46,762 nt of DNA from CAYVAR01 sp964449675 (GTDB taxonomy: Bacteria; Patescibacteriota; Microgenomatia; UBA10105; UBA927): positions 1-46,762 of the forward strand of contig CAYVAR010000008.1 of assembly GCA_964449675.1 (NCBI GenBank), read 5' to 3'. Made by a program: the position numbers and the translations under genes. Below the pieces are notes generated by a model, which was not told the DNA's origin, made no database searches, and worked only from the letters and a program-made list of their open reading frames with translations. This document shows, one piece after another, positions 8,244 through 13,983 of the stretch (the stretch's first letter is position 1; each line of letters starts with the position of its first letter).

Positions 8244-9309
8244 TCCTACCCCACAGCGCACCGGCGAAGATAAAGCAGTAGAGAACAAGGCCTATGAAAA
8301 ATCCTTTTACGGCAAACACTAGTCCTTTTTCCTGGTAAAGGAAGACGAGAAACTTTCGGATGAGGAAGAGATGGAGGAACAAAATGACTAATGACAAATT
8401 CCAAATGACAAATGGGTAATAGCAAGAAAAAATTCTTACTACATTTGACATTTGCCCGCCCTGAGATAGGTCGAAGGGACATTTGACATTTGACATTACG
8501 GGAAGCATTGGCGAAAGAAGAAGACTTAGAAAACCCAATACAACCGTTGCTACACCGGATATCGTGGTAATCGCTTCCTGCCACGTGGTCGCTACCGGAT
8601 CAAACTTCTTTCGTGTTTGATAGAGTTTGGTCCAGTAGTAGGCTCTCAGGAAATATTTTTTCGCTATCGGCCAAAAGCTTTCAAACTCGTGCCTGACACG
8701 GACGTTTGGAGCAAAGATGATGGCGTAACGCCTAGCAATTCTATAGGTAAGTTCTATGTCTTCAACTAAAGGCGCTGGATACTTCTCGTTGAATCCGCCG
8801 AGCCGTTGAAATACTGTGCGCTTGATTGATGCGATACGAGTGGAAAAAAGGTAGTAGTATCCGCTTTTATCTCTTTCGTTAATCCAATAACTCCAGTCGC
8901 GAAGTGCTTTAAAGTTTGGGAAAAACGCTTTGCTCCTTTGCTCTTTGACCCAGACACCGGTGACTGCCACGATATCAGGGTCTTCGCTATAAATTTTATA
9001 GAGATTATAAAGGGTATCCCCAAAAAGCTCGACATCGCTATCCAAAAATACGACAAACTTGCCCTTTGCGATTTTCACTCCCCTATTTCGCGCTACTGCC
9101 GGGCCGAGGTTTTTGGTGAGACGGATTACTCTATAACTTTTATAATTTTTATAACGATTATAATGATTATAGGGATCTTCGCTGCCATCATCGACCACAA
9201 TTACCTCGTATGCAGGAGCTTTTTTTGACTTGGCTACTGAATTCAGAAGTCTGCCGATCGTGTCTTCGGAATTATGATACGGGATGATGATAGAAAAAAA
9301 GGGTTTCAT
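8206..9309 (-). CDS. Family 2 glycosyltransferase with C-terminal membrane segments
   Basis: 367 residues. The GT-A fold begins at residue 5 (FSIIIPYHNSEDTIGRLL). Nucleotide-binding Asp residues are at 40-41 (VVDDGS), the metal-binding DSD at 90-92, and an ED pair at 183-184 (LVEDIELTYR). Two or three membrane segments follow from about residue 250. It should move a sugar from an NDP donor to a lipid-linked acceptor on the cytoplasmic face. Two parts are repeat-derived: residues 47-60 (YNHYNRYKNYKSYR) from an AT-rich tandem repeat, and residues about 271-310 from TTTGTCATT-type repeats plus a dispersed palindromic repeat. It may still be functional, since the motifs are intact. Confidence 0.75.
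   Translation of the reverse strand: MKPFFSIIIPYHNSEDTIGRLLNSVAKSKKAPAYEVIVVDDGSEDPYNHYNRYKNYKSYRVIRLTKNLGPAVARNRGVKIAKGKFVVFLDSDVELFGDTLYNLYKIYSEDPDIVAVTGVWVKEQRSKAFFPNFKALRDWSYWINERDKSGYYYLFSTRIASIKRTVFQRLGGFNEKYPAPLVEDIELTYRIARRYAIIFAPNVRVRHEFESFWPIAKKYFLRAYYWTKLYQTRKKFDPVATTWQEAITTISGVATVVLGFLSLLLSPMLPVMSNVKCPFDLSQGGQMSNVVRIFSCYYPFVIWNLSLVILFLHLFLIRKFLVFLYQEKGLVFAVKGFFIGLVLYCFIFAGALWGRISLVRSVRQSLD
8388..8500. repeat. ATGACAAAT/CATTTGACATTT repeats with dispersed element copy C inside a GT2 gene
   Basis: Repeats such as ATGACAAATTCCAAATGACA at 8390-8414 and CATTTGACATTT around 8442 and 8480 flank a copy of the CCCTGAG...GTCGAAGGG element at 8454-8479. All of it is read in frame on the minus strand as part of the glycosyltransferase. 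Confidence 0.65.
9121..9176. repeat. TTATAAT-type tandem repeat in a GT2 gene
   Basis: A degenerate 8-9 base unit (TATAACGAT, TATAATGAT and similar) is read on the minus strand as alternating Tyr, Asn, Lys and Arg. It sits in the loop after the VVDDGSED motif, where length is tolerated. Confidence 0.5.
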
Positions 9310-9408
9310 GCTATGGGTCTTATATTATTAAAACATACGGATTTCTACAATAAGGTGTTATTGAAGTTACGACAAGAGTTACACAAAAGTTAAAACGAAT
9401 GTCAGATC

Positions 9409-9446
9409 TTCCGACAAAACTATGCCATGGCATAGTTTTGTCGGAA
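9409..9446. repeat. 38-base perfect palindrome downstream of the tRNA array
   Basis: Each 19-base half begins TTCCGACAAAACTATGCC and the whole is its own reverse complement, centred on CATG. It could fold as a strong hairpin and end transcripts from either side, but no clear U-run follows. Confidence 0.75.
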
Positions 9447-9742
9447 CTTAAATAAAGAAGTATGCGAACATTTCATAACGAGAAGGTTCGGGAGACTTCT
9501 GGCAATCTAATATTTCTCGTTTCCCATAAAAATACGGCAGATGCGGGCAAGGAAAAGTAATTGGCTCAAGGTTGAGCGAATAATTAACTTTTCTTGCGGC
9601 ATCTGCCGGATTTGTTGGTGGGAGGAACTCCTCTGTGCCGATGACGGGGGTCATCGGATTCAGCCGGAGTCCCTCTCCATGATGTCCATCAGGCGGATAG
9701 TTTCTCGCAAGCGAGAAAATCCATCTGACGGATGACTTACCA
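9447..9742. repeat. Gene-free stretch full of hairpins
   Basis: No gene is supported. A 74-base imperfect hairpin lies at 9535-9608, with arms starting CGGCAGATGC and ending GCATCTGCCG around a 2-base centre. Smaller hairpins follow: CGATGAC/GTCATCG around 9640-9660 and TTTCTCGC/GCGAGAAA around 9700-9720, the latter between two related ATCTGACGGAT-like units. These lie just downstream of the minus-strand tRNA array and may end or process its transcript. Confidence 0.55.
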
Positions 9743-9841
9743 AAGGCCCGACCCGATTTGAACGGGTGATCTCCGCTTTCCCCTTCGCCATTCGGCGTCT
9801 GGCAAAAGGAGCGGTGCTCTACCGAGCTGAGCTACGGGCCT
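9743..9841 (-). tRNA. tRNA with a 25-nt hairpin in the anticodon loop, probably tRNA-Lys(UUU)
   Basis: Minus strand, 99 nt. The acceptor (AGGCCCG with CGGGCCT), T8-A9, D-arm (GCTC/GAGC), T-arm (ACCCG-TTCAAAT-CGGGT) and anticodon stem (CCGCT/AGCGG) are all intact. The anticodon loop is 32 nt instead of 7. It starts CCTTTTG, contains a GCCA/TGGC hairpin and ends GGGGAA. If 25 nt after CCTTT were removed, the loop would be CCTTTAA with anticodon UUU, but position 33 would be C, not the usual U. Anticodon assignment is inference. It is either an intron-like insertion or a tRNA pseudogene made by a palindromic repeat. Discriminator base is T; no CCA is encoded. Confidence 0.7.
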
Positions 9842-9850
9842 ATAAAATAA

Positions 9851-9923
9851 CTGGCCGGGAAGGATTCGAACCTTCGACCTCTGCATTTTCAGTGCAGTGC
9901 TCTGCCAATTGAGCTACCGGCCA
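9851..9923 (-). tRNA. tRNA-Phe(GAA)
   Basis: 73 nt on the minus strand. Anticodon arm CTGCA-CTGAAAA-TGCAG gives anticodon GAA. T-arm GAAGG-TTCGAAT-CCTTC and a 7-bp acceptor (TGGCCGG/CCGGCCA) are intact. G at position 73 and T1-A72 are unusual for tRNA-Phe. No CCA is encoded. It is nine bases from the interrupted tRNA. Confidence 0.9.
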
Positions 9924-9938
9924 CTCGAAATTATTTGA

Positions 9939-9954
9939 TTCGCCAGCTGGCGAA
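9939..9954. repeat. 16-base palindrome between tRNA genes
   Basis: TTCGCCAGCTGGCGAA is a perfect palindrome in the 37-base spacer between the Phe and Met tRNA genes. It shares the TTCGCCA core with the hairpins at 9779-9808 and 17765-17811. Confidence 0.6.
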
Positions 9955-9960
9955 CCAAGA

Positions 9961-10032
9961 TGGCGATGATGGGATTCGAACCCATGACTTGCGGGGTATG
10001 AGTCCGCTGCTCTACCACTGAGCTACATCGCC
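9961..10032 (-). tRNA. tRNA with anticodon CAT (elongator Met or Ile2)
   Basis: 72 nt on the minus strand. The anticodon loop is CTCATAC, with CAT at 34-36 and a GCGGA/CCCGC stem that has one A-C mismatch. The acceptor GGCGATG/CATCGCC is fully paired (G1-C72), so it is not an initiator. A73. Met or lysidine-modified Ile cannot be told apart by eye. Confidence 0.9.
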
Positions 10033-10033
10033 A

Positions 10034-10107
10034 AGCGGGCGGTGGGATTTGAACCCACAACAAACTAGCCCCCAAAGCTAGTGCTCTGCCGATTGAGCTA
10101 CACCCGC
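10034..10107 (-). tRNA. tRNA-Pro(TGG)
   Basis: 74 nt on the minus strand. Anticodon arm CTAGC-TTTGGGG-GCTAG gives TGG. The acceptor is GCGGGTG/CGCCCGC with one T-G pair, and the T-arm is GTGGG-TTCAAAT-CCCAC. T at position 73 is unusual. Only one base separates it from the CAT tRNA, so the array is surely one transcript. Confidence 0.9.
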
Positions 10108-10111
10108 GTGG

Positions 10112-10174
10112 GGTGGACGATGGGCGATTCTCCCATTCCCCTTTATAAAGGGGCGCATTATCTGCTCATCCACC
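10112..10174 (-). ncRNA. tRNA-like cloverleaf, first element of the tRNA transcript
   Basis: 63 nt on the minus strand, four bases upstream of tRNA-Pro. It can fold into four arms: acceptor GGTGGAT/GTCCACC, a 3-bp D-like arm (GCA-GATAA-TGC), an anticodon-like arm CCCCT-TTATAA-AGGGG with a 6-nt loop, and a T-like arm ATGGG-AGAATCG-CCCAT. It lacks the TTC of a T-loop and has no T8, so it may be a very divergent tRNA, a decayed tRNA or another structured RNA. No anticodon is assigned. Confidence 0.4.
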
Positions 10175-10208
10175 ATGAATCATTTTAATTTTAAGAGCGT
10201 AATTTTGT

Positions 10209-10236
10209 ATTGTAATGATTTGGAACCAAGAGTCAA
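10209..10236 (-). promoter_or_regulatory. Promoter of the tRNA array
   Basis: On the minus strand TTGACT (10236-10231) and TACAAT (10214-10209) are 16 bases apart. Transcription would begin around 10200, about 25-30 bases before the tRNA-like element, and run through all five RNAs. Confidence 0.6.
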
Positions 10237-10295
10237 GGAGAAAAATCTAAAAAGATCGAAATACTTTAGATTAAATCACCGATAATATCCTCAAC

Positions 10296-10341
10296 AGCAT
10301 CCCTACAAAGTCATGCTCGAGCATGACTTTGTAGGGATGCT
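10296..10341. repeat. 46-base perfect palindrome upstream of the tRNA array
   Basis: Each half is 23 bases, starting AGCATCCCTACAAAGTCATG, and the centre is CTCGAG. It lies about 60 bases upstream of the tRNA promoter. With the palindrome at 9409-9446 it brackets the array. The two palindromes do not share sequence. Confidence 0.75.
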
Positions 10342-10503
10342 TTACCTATATTAATTCGTGAGGGTAGATGTTTTTTGTAACCGTTCAGGAGCTCTCAAAG
10401 GAATTATTCTTCGAGAGTACGAGAGAAGTTCTCACGGAGTTTACCGTAAGTGTCCTCGCCGAGAGGTTCGAACAATAGAGACTTCGAGGTTTTGTTACGA
10501 GTT
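10342..10503. other. Gene-free stretch downstream of the WecE-like gene
   Basis: No gene is supported. The stretch has several partly complementary GAGAG and CTCTC patches, for example around 10390-10430 and 10455-10490, so it could fold. No U-run terminator is clear. Confidence 0.3.
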
Positions 10504-11655
10504 CTAATGCATTGATTCGAGGATATTTTGAATAGACGAAGAGATATACCGGAGTTCATTCTTTCTTAGTCCTGGATAAATAGGTAAACGTACGAGGGTA
10601 CGGCTTATTGTATCCGTAACGGGCAATAGAGATCGATGAGTGGTAATCTTTTTACCCATACGAGAACTATGAAGGGGTACGAAGTGGCGAGAAACTTCGA
10701 TTCCTTTATCGCGCATTTTTTTTATACACGCATCCGCATGATGTTTGTTATAAAATTTTAAAGCGTATATGTGCCAATTAGGAGTAGCATCTTTTGGCAC
10801 GCGAGGAAGTTGCAATATTCCTTGTTTTTCAAAAACAGATAACTGTTTCGTATAAAAAGAGGCAATTTGATTTCTTAGTTTATTTATCTTATTAATCTGA
10901 TGTAGTTGTGTAGTAACAATGCTACTTAATATATCAGAAAGAAAATAACTACTTCCTTTACCAACCCAACTATATTTATCTACTTCACCGCGGATATACG
11001 CATTTCTATTTGTTCCATTCGCTCTATATATTTCCATATATTTTGCAAGATGCTCATCCTTTACAAGCACCGCCCCGCCTTCTCCGCAGCTTATATTTTT
11101 CGTTCCATGAAATGAATACACTCCGACATCTCCAAATGTCCCCAAATGCTTTCCTTTGTACGTTGCCCCAATGGCATGGGCTGCGTCTTCTACGAGAAAA
11201 AGCGCATGCTTTTTGGCAATGTTTAAAATTTCTTCCATTTGGCAGGGCATCCCCGCATAATGGACGATGATCATGCCACGCGTACGCTTGCTAATTTTTC
11301 TTTCTATATCAAAAGGATCGATACAGTAATACGTTTTTTCAATATCGGCAAATACCGGCTTAGCCCCGGCAAGGACGACGCAGTTGGCTGTTGAGCTCAT
11401 GGTAAAGCTAGGAATGATGACCTCATCCCGATCACCTAATCTTCCCATACCCCGAAGCGATTGCAGCGCTAATTCGAGTCCATGCGTACACGAGGTCACC
11501 GGAAATACAAAGGGGCTTTTTGTCAGTTTTTGAAGTATACTGACAAGTTTTTTGCTATACGGGCCATCGCCAACACCGGTCGAGTAACGAAGGGCATGGG
11601 TAGCAGCGTTTTCTTCCTTTTTTGTCCAAAAAGGTTTGGCGAGAGGGATTCTCAT
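10504..11655 (-). CDS. wecE: dTDP-4-oxo-6-deoxyhexose aminotransferase-like (WecE/RffA type)
   Basis: 383 residues from the ATG at 11655; a GTG 12 bases upstream lies in a repeat and is less likely. It is a fold-type I PLP enzyme of the DegT/DnrJ family. PLP Lys is at residue 186 (FHGTKNISCGEGGA) and the Asp that contacts the ring is at 157 (VEDAAH). The stretches PSFTMSSTAN, VHYAGMPCQME and RGEVDKYSWVGKGSSYFLSD match WecE closely. WecE makes dTDP-4-amino-4,6-dideoxygalactose from the 4-keto sugar with glutamate as amino donor, in the cytoplasm. It is third in a minus-strand set with a GT2 and an acyltransferase that could use or modify the amino sugar. The symbol rests on motif recall, not a search. 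Confidence 0.75.
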   Translation of the reverse strand: MRIPLAKPFWTKKEENAATHALRYSTGVGDGPYSKKLVSILQKLTKSPFVFPVTSCTHGLELALQSLRGMGRLGDRDEVIIPSFTMSSTANCVVLAGAKPVFADIEKTYYCIDPFDIERKISKRTRGMIIVHYAGMPCQMEEILNIAKKHALFLVEDAAHAIGATYKGKHLGTFGDVGVYSFHGTKNISCGEGGAVLVKDEHLAKYMEIYRANGTNRNAYIRGEVDKYSWVGKGSSYFLSDILSSIVTTQLHQINKINKLRNQIASFYTKQLSVFEKQGILQLPRVPKDATPNWHIYALKFYNKHHADACIKKMRDKGIEVSRHFVPLHSSRMGKKITTHRSLLPVTDTISRTLVRLPIYPGLRKNELRYISSSIQNILESMH

Positions 11656-11660
11656 AGAAT

Positions 11661-11701
11661 AAGTCACTTAAGCTACCTAAGTTACTTAAGTGACTTAAGT
11701 T
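11661..11701. repeat. CTTAAGT-type tandem repeat
   Basis: Units of about 9-10 bases (GTCACTTAA, GCTACCTAA, GTTACTTAA, GTGACTTAA) fill the junction between the WecE-like and acyltransferase genes. The acyltransferase stop codon lies in the repeat. Confidence 0.6.
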
Positions 11702-12228
11702 TTTTTATAACTTGCCGGTACACCAGCCACAACTGTTCTGGGGGCAACGTCTTTTGTCACAACCGCCCCGGCTCCTACAACACTTTCTCGCCCAATTCGG
11801 ATACCAGGAAGTATAACTACTGCAGATCCGATATACACGTTATCTTCTATATGGATCTTTTCTTCTTTCGTCGGGTATACGGCCATAAGGAGATGATTCG
11901 GATACCCCACTGCTATATGCGTCACGAGACAAGCACGACTCGATATCGTCACATTATCTCCCAGGCTGATTCCTCCACGGCAATCGAGCAGAACCTCTTC
12001 ACCGATAAAACAACGCGTTCCGATAGTTATATTTTTTAATCCGTGATGGTAAAGATCTGAAAACGTACATTCATGGATAATCGTTTCAGGCCCTATCGTT
12101 GCTCCAAAAAGACCAAGAAGTATCACCCGCACCTGTGGCATTGGGATAAATCGTAAAATTTTACAAAAAAACCAATACCAGATAAAAAGAAATGCTTTCC
12201 GAAAGCCAATTATTTTCAACGCTTCCAT
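11695..12228 (-). CDS. Left-handed beta-helix (hexapeptide) acyltransferase
   Basis: 177 residues. From about residue 40 it is built of hexapeptide turns: ATIGPETIIHE, ITIGTRCFIGEEV, ISLGDNVTISSRA, then IHIEDNVYIGSAVVILPG and GAGAVVTKDV with the family ending VVAGVPA. A His at about 104 (LVTHIAVG) fits the catalytic His of the Maa/WbbJ group. It probably acetylates a sugar with acetyl-CoA as homotrimer. It follows the GT2 by 13 bases and has a close paralogue at 25081-25614, also next to a GT2. Confidence 0.8.
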   Translation of the reverse strand: MEALKIIGFRKAFLFIWYWFFCKILRFIPMPQVRVILLGLFGATIGPETIIHECTFSDLYHHGLKNITIGTRCFIGEEVLLDCRGGISLGDNVTISSRACLVTHIAVGYPNHLLMAVYPTKEEKIHIEDNVYIGSAVVILPGIRIGRESVVGAGAVVTKDVAPRTVVAGVPASYKKT

Positions 12229-12241
12229 ACATTACCTTACA

Positions 12242-12979
12242 TTATTTCTTCTGTAATCTCCTTCGCAGCCTCCAAAGATTTATACAATAATCAATGACAT
12301 CATGAAAAACACGCACTGACGAAGTTTTATCTGTTCGTCTAACAAAAAGAACAGGAATTTCCTTTATTCGCAAACCAGCTCTCCGTCCGTAGACCATAAT
12401 CTCTGTATCCCAAAACCAATGTGCTTGCCGACATAAAGCGATAACGGGCAGGATTTTTTTCCTGCGAAAGAATTTATATCCTGTCTCCGTATCTATATTT
12501 CCTGTATGAACAAGTATATGTGCAAGTCGACGGTATCCTACACTAAGCACCTCGCGAAGAAGCGACGAAAAACTTGATCGATATATTCGTTTTCCGATCA
12601 CCACATCAGCTTCATTTCGTAAAATTCTATGAGCGATGTCCGGTATATATACAGGTGAAATTTCACAGTCTATATCGATAAACCCTGCTACTTTCCCTTG
12701 TGCTGCCTGTATCCCATCGGAGACAGTCTTACCACGTCCCATGTTTATAGTATGATACAACGCTCTACAATGATTATTCGTTTTGCAGTACGAATCGATT
12801 TGTTCGCCCGTACGATCACTACTTTTATCGTCTACGAAAATAATTTCATACGAAAAATTTGAACGTTTCAGTACCCGAACGATATCTTTAACACTTTCAC
12901 GAAAGATGGAAGCTTCATTATAGCAAGCAAGAACAAGCGAAAGATCAATAGACTTCTTTCTCATTATGAGCCCCATCAT
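12242..12979 (-). CDS. Family 2 glycosyltransferase, DPM1-like
   Basis: 245 residues from the first ATG, or 240 from the ATG at 12964. LSLVLACYNEASIF opens the fold, FVDDKSSD lies near 49-55, and the DxD (IDID) at 102-104. NMGRGKTVSDGI before it and GYKFFRRKK with WFWDTEIMVYGRRAG after it are typical of polyprenyl-phosphate sugar synthases. There is no membrane segment. It should load a sugar onto undecaprenyl phosphate for GT-C enzymes. It is divergent from the hydrolase gene at 13029. A frameshifted paralogue lies at 25611-26358. Confidence 0.75.
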   Translation of the reverse strand: MMGLIMRKKSIDLSLVLACYNEASIFRESVKDIVRVLKRSNFSYEIIFVDDKSSDRTGEQIDSYCKTNNHCRALYHTINMGRGKTVSDGIQAAQGKVAGFIDIDCEISPVYIPDIAHRILRNEADVVIGKRIYRSSFSSLLREVLSVGYRRLAHILVHTGNIDTETGYKFFRRKKILPVIALCRQAHWFWDTEIMVYGRRAGLRIKEIPVLFVRRTDKTSSVRVFHDVIDYCINLWRLRRRLQKK

Positions 12980-13028
12980 ACACGATCAATAATGACTGTG
13001 GCAAATAAGTTACAATGCATACGTATAT

Positions 13029-13982
13029 ATGAAAAAACACCTTCCTGGTTTTGGGATCAATGTCGAAATTCTCTCTACGCATAAAAATACGGTGGACCAA
13101 TATATTGGTGTGCTCAAAGACCTTCGCGTCGAGTGGGTCAGACTAATCATAGACTACTACCATCCGACGGATCTTTTGCTCCTCACGACATTTGCCCAGG
13201 CATGTAGAGCAAACGGTATACGTATATTGGGACAATTTGTAAACAATATACCAGGCACTCTTCTCAACTTGTTTATCCCGTACCGGTGGTATCGAAGTAT
13301 CTATCAAGACCAAGATTTGTTTAATGCATTTGTGAAAAGATATAGTAAAGCGCTATCCGGATATATCTCTCATTGGGAAATACTCAATGAAATGGATACG
13401 CTACGATTTTCTGTGGAGCGGCCAAACCCGCTGCTCTACACAAAACTCCTCGCTCATATAGGCAAAACGATCCGCTCGATAGATAAAAATTCAAAAATAG
13501 TCTTTTCTGCCACACTCGGTGATGGCTCACAAAAAATCATACCCTTTCACTGGCCAAATTTTTTAGCTGCCTCATTACAGCTTGGAGCGGCACGTCATTT
13601 TGACATACTGAGCTTTCATCCATATACGCGCCACAATTCATTTTCCCGAAGAGACATCCGTGGATATCTTGATGATTTTAAAAAGAGTATCGATGCGATC
13701 AAACAAGCAGTTCGTCAAACCAAAAAACCGGCTTGGATTACCGAGTACGGAATTTCTTCTCGATGGGTAAAACTTACCGGGAGCGAAATCGCGCAGGTCT
13801 ATACGAAAGCATATAGCATGTGTCGCGCGTATCATATTCCGTTTATTCTTTGGCATCTGGCTGATATTCGAAAACAAATATATGAACCAGGATCACCGGA
13901 AAAACATTATGGACTTTTGCATGAGGACCTCACGCCAAAACCAATCTTTCATGCGCTCAGAGAAAAACTACAGAACATATAA
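13029..13982 (+). CDS. Clan GH-A glycoside hydrolase-like TIM barrel
   Basis: 317 residues with no signal peptide; the barrel begins at once (FGINVEILST). Catalytic residues fit clan GH-A: acid/base Glu121 in WEILNEMDT after strand 4 and nucleophile Glu239 in WITEYGISS after strand 7. A conserved LSFHPYT lies around 194-200 and FILWHLADI near the end. The closest families by shape are GH39- or GH5-like; the substrate is not known. Without export it would act in the cytoplasm or be exported by another path. The stop is two bases before the start of the YfhO gene. A TACAAT box ends 12 bases before the ATG. Confidence 0.65.
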   Translation: MKKHLPGFGINVEILSTHKNTVDQYIGVLKDLRVEWVRLIIDYYHPTDLLLLTTFAQACRANGIRILGQFVNNIPGTLLNLFIPYRWYRSIYQDQDLFNAFVKRYSKALSGYISHWEILNEMDTLRFSVERPNPLLYTKLLAHIGKTIRSIDKNSKIVFSATLGDGSQKIIPFHWPNFLAASLQLGAARHFDILSFHPYTRHNSFSRRDIRGYLDDFKKSIDAIKQAVRQTKKPAWITEYGISSRWVKLTGSEIAQVYTKAYSMCRAYHIPFILWHLADIRKQIYEPGSPEKHYGLLHEDLTPKPIFHALREKLQNI

Positions 13983-13983
13983 A

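Noticed and set aside
9448..9654. 68-codon minus-strand frame
   Set aside because: It overlaps a 74-base hairpin and other palindromes, has no recognisable features and lies downstream of the tRNA array. Non-coding is more likely.
9743..9841. Canonical archaeal-type bulge-helix-bulge intron
   Set aside because: The fold has a 4-nt bulge and a 2/1 internal loop rather than two 3-nt bulges, and the joined loop would lack U33. Kept only as a loose likeness.
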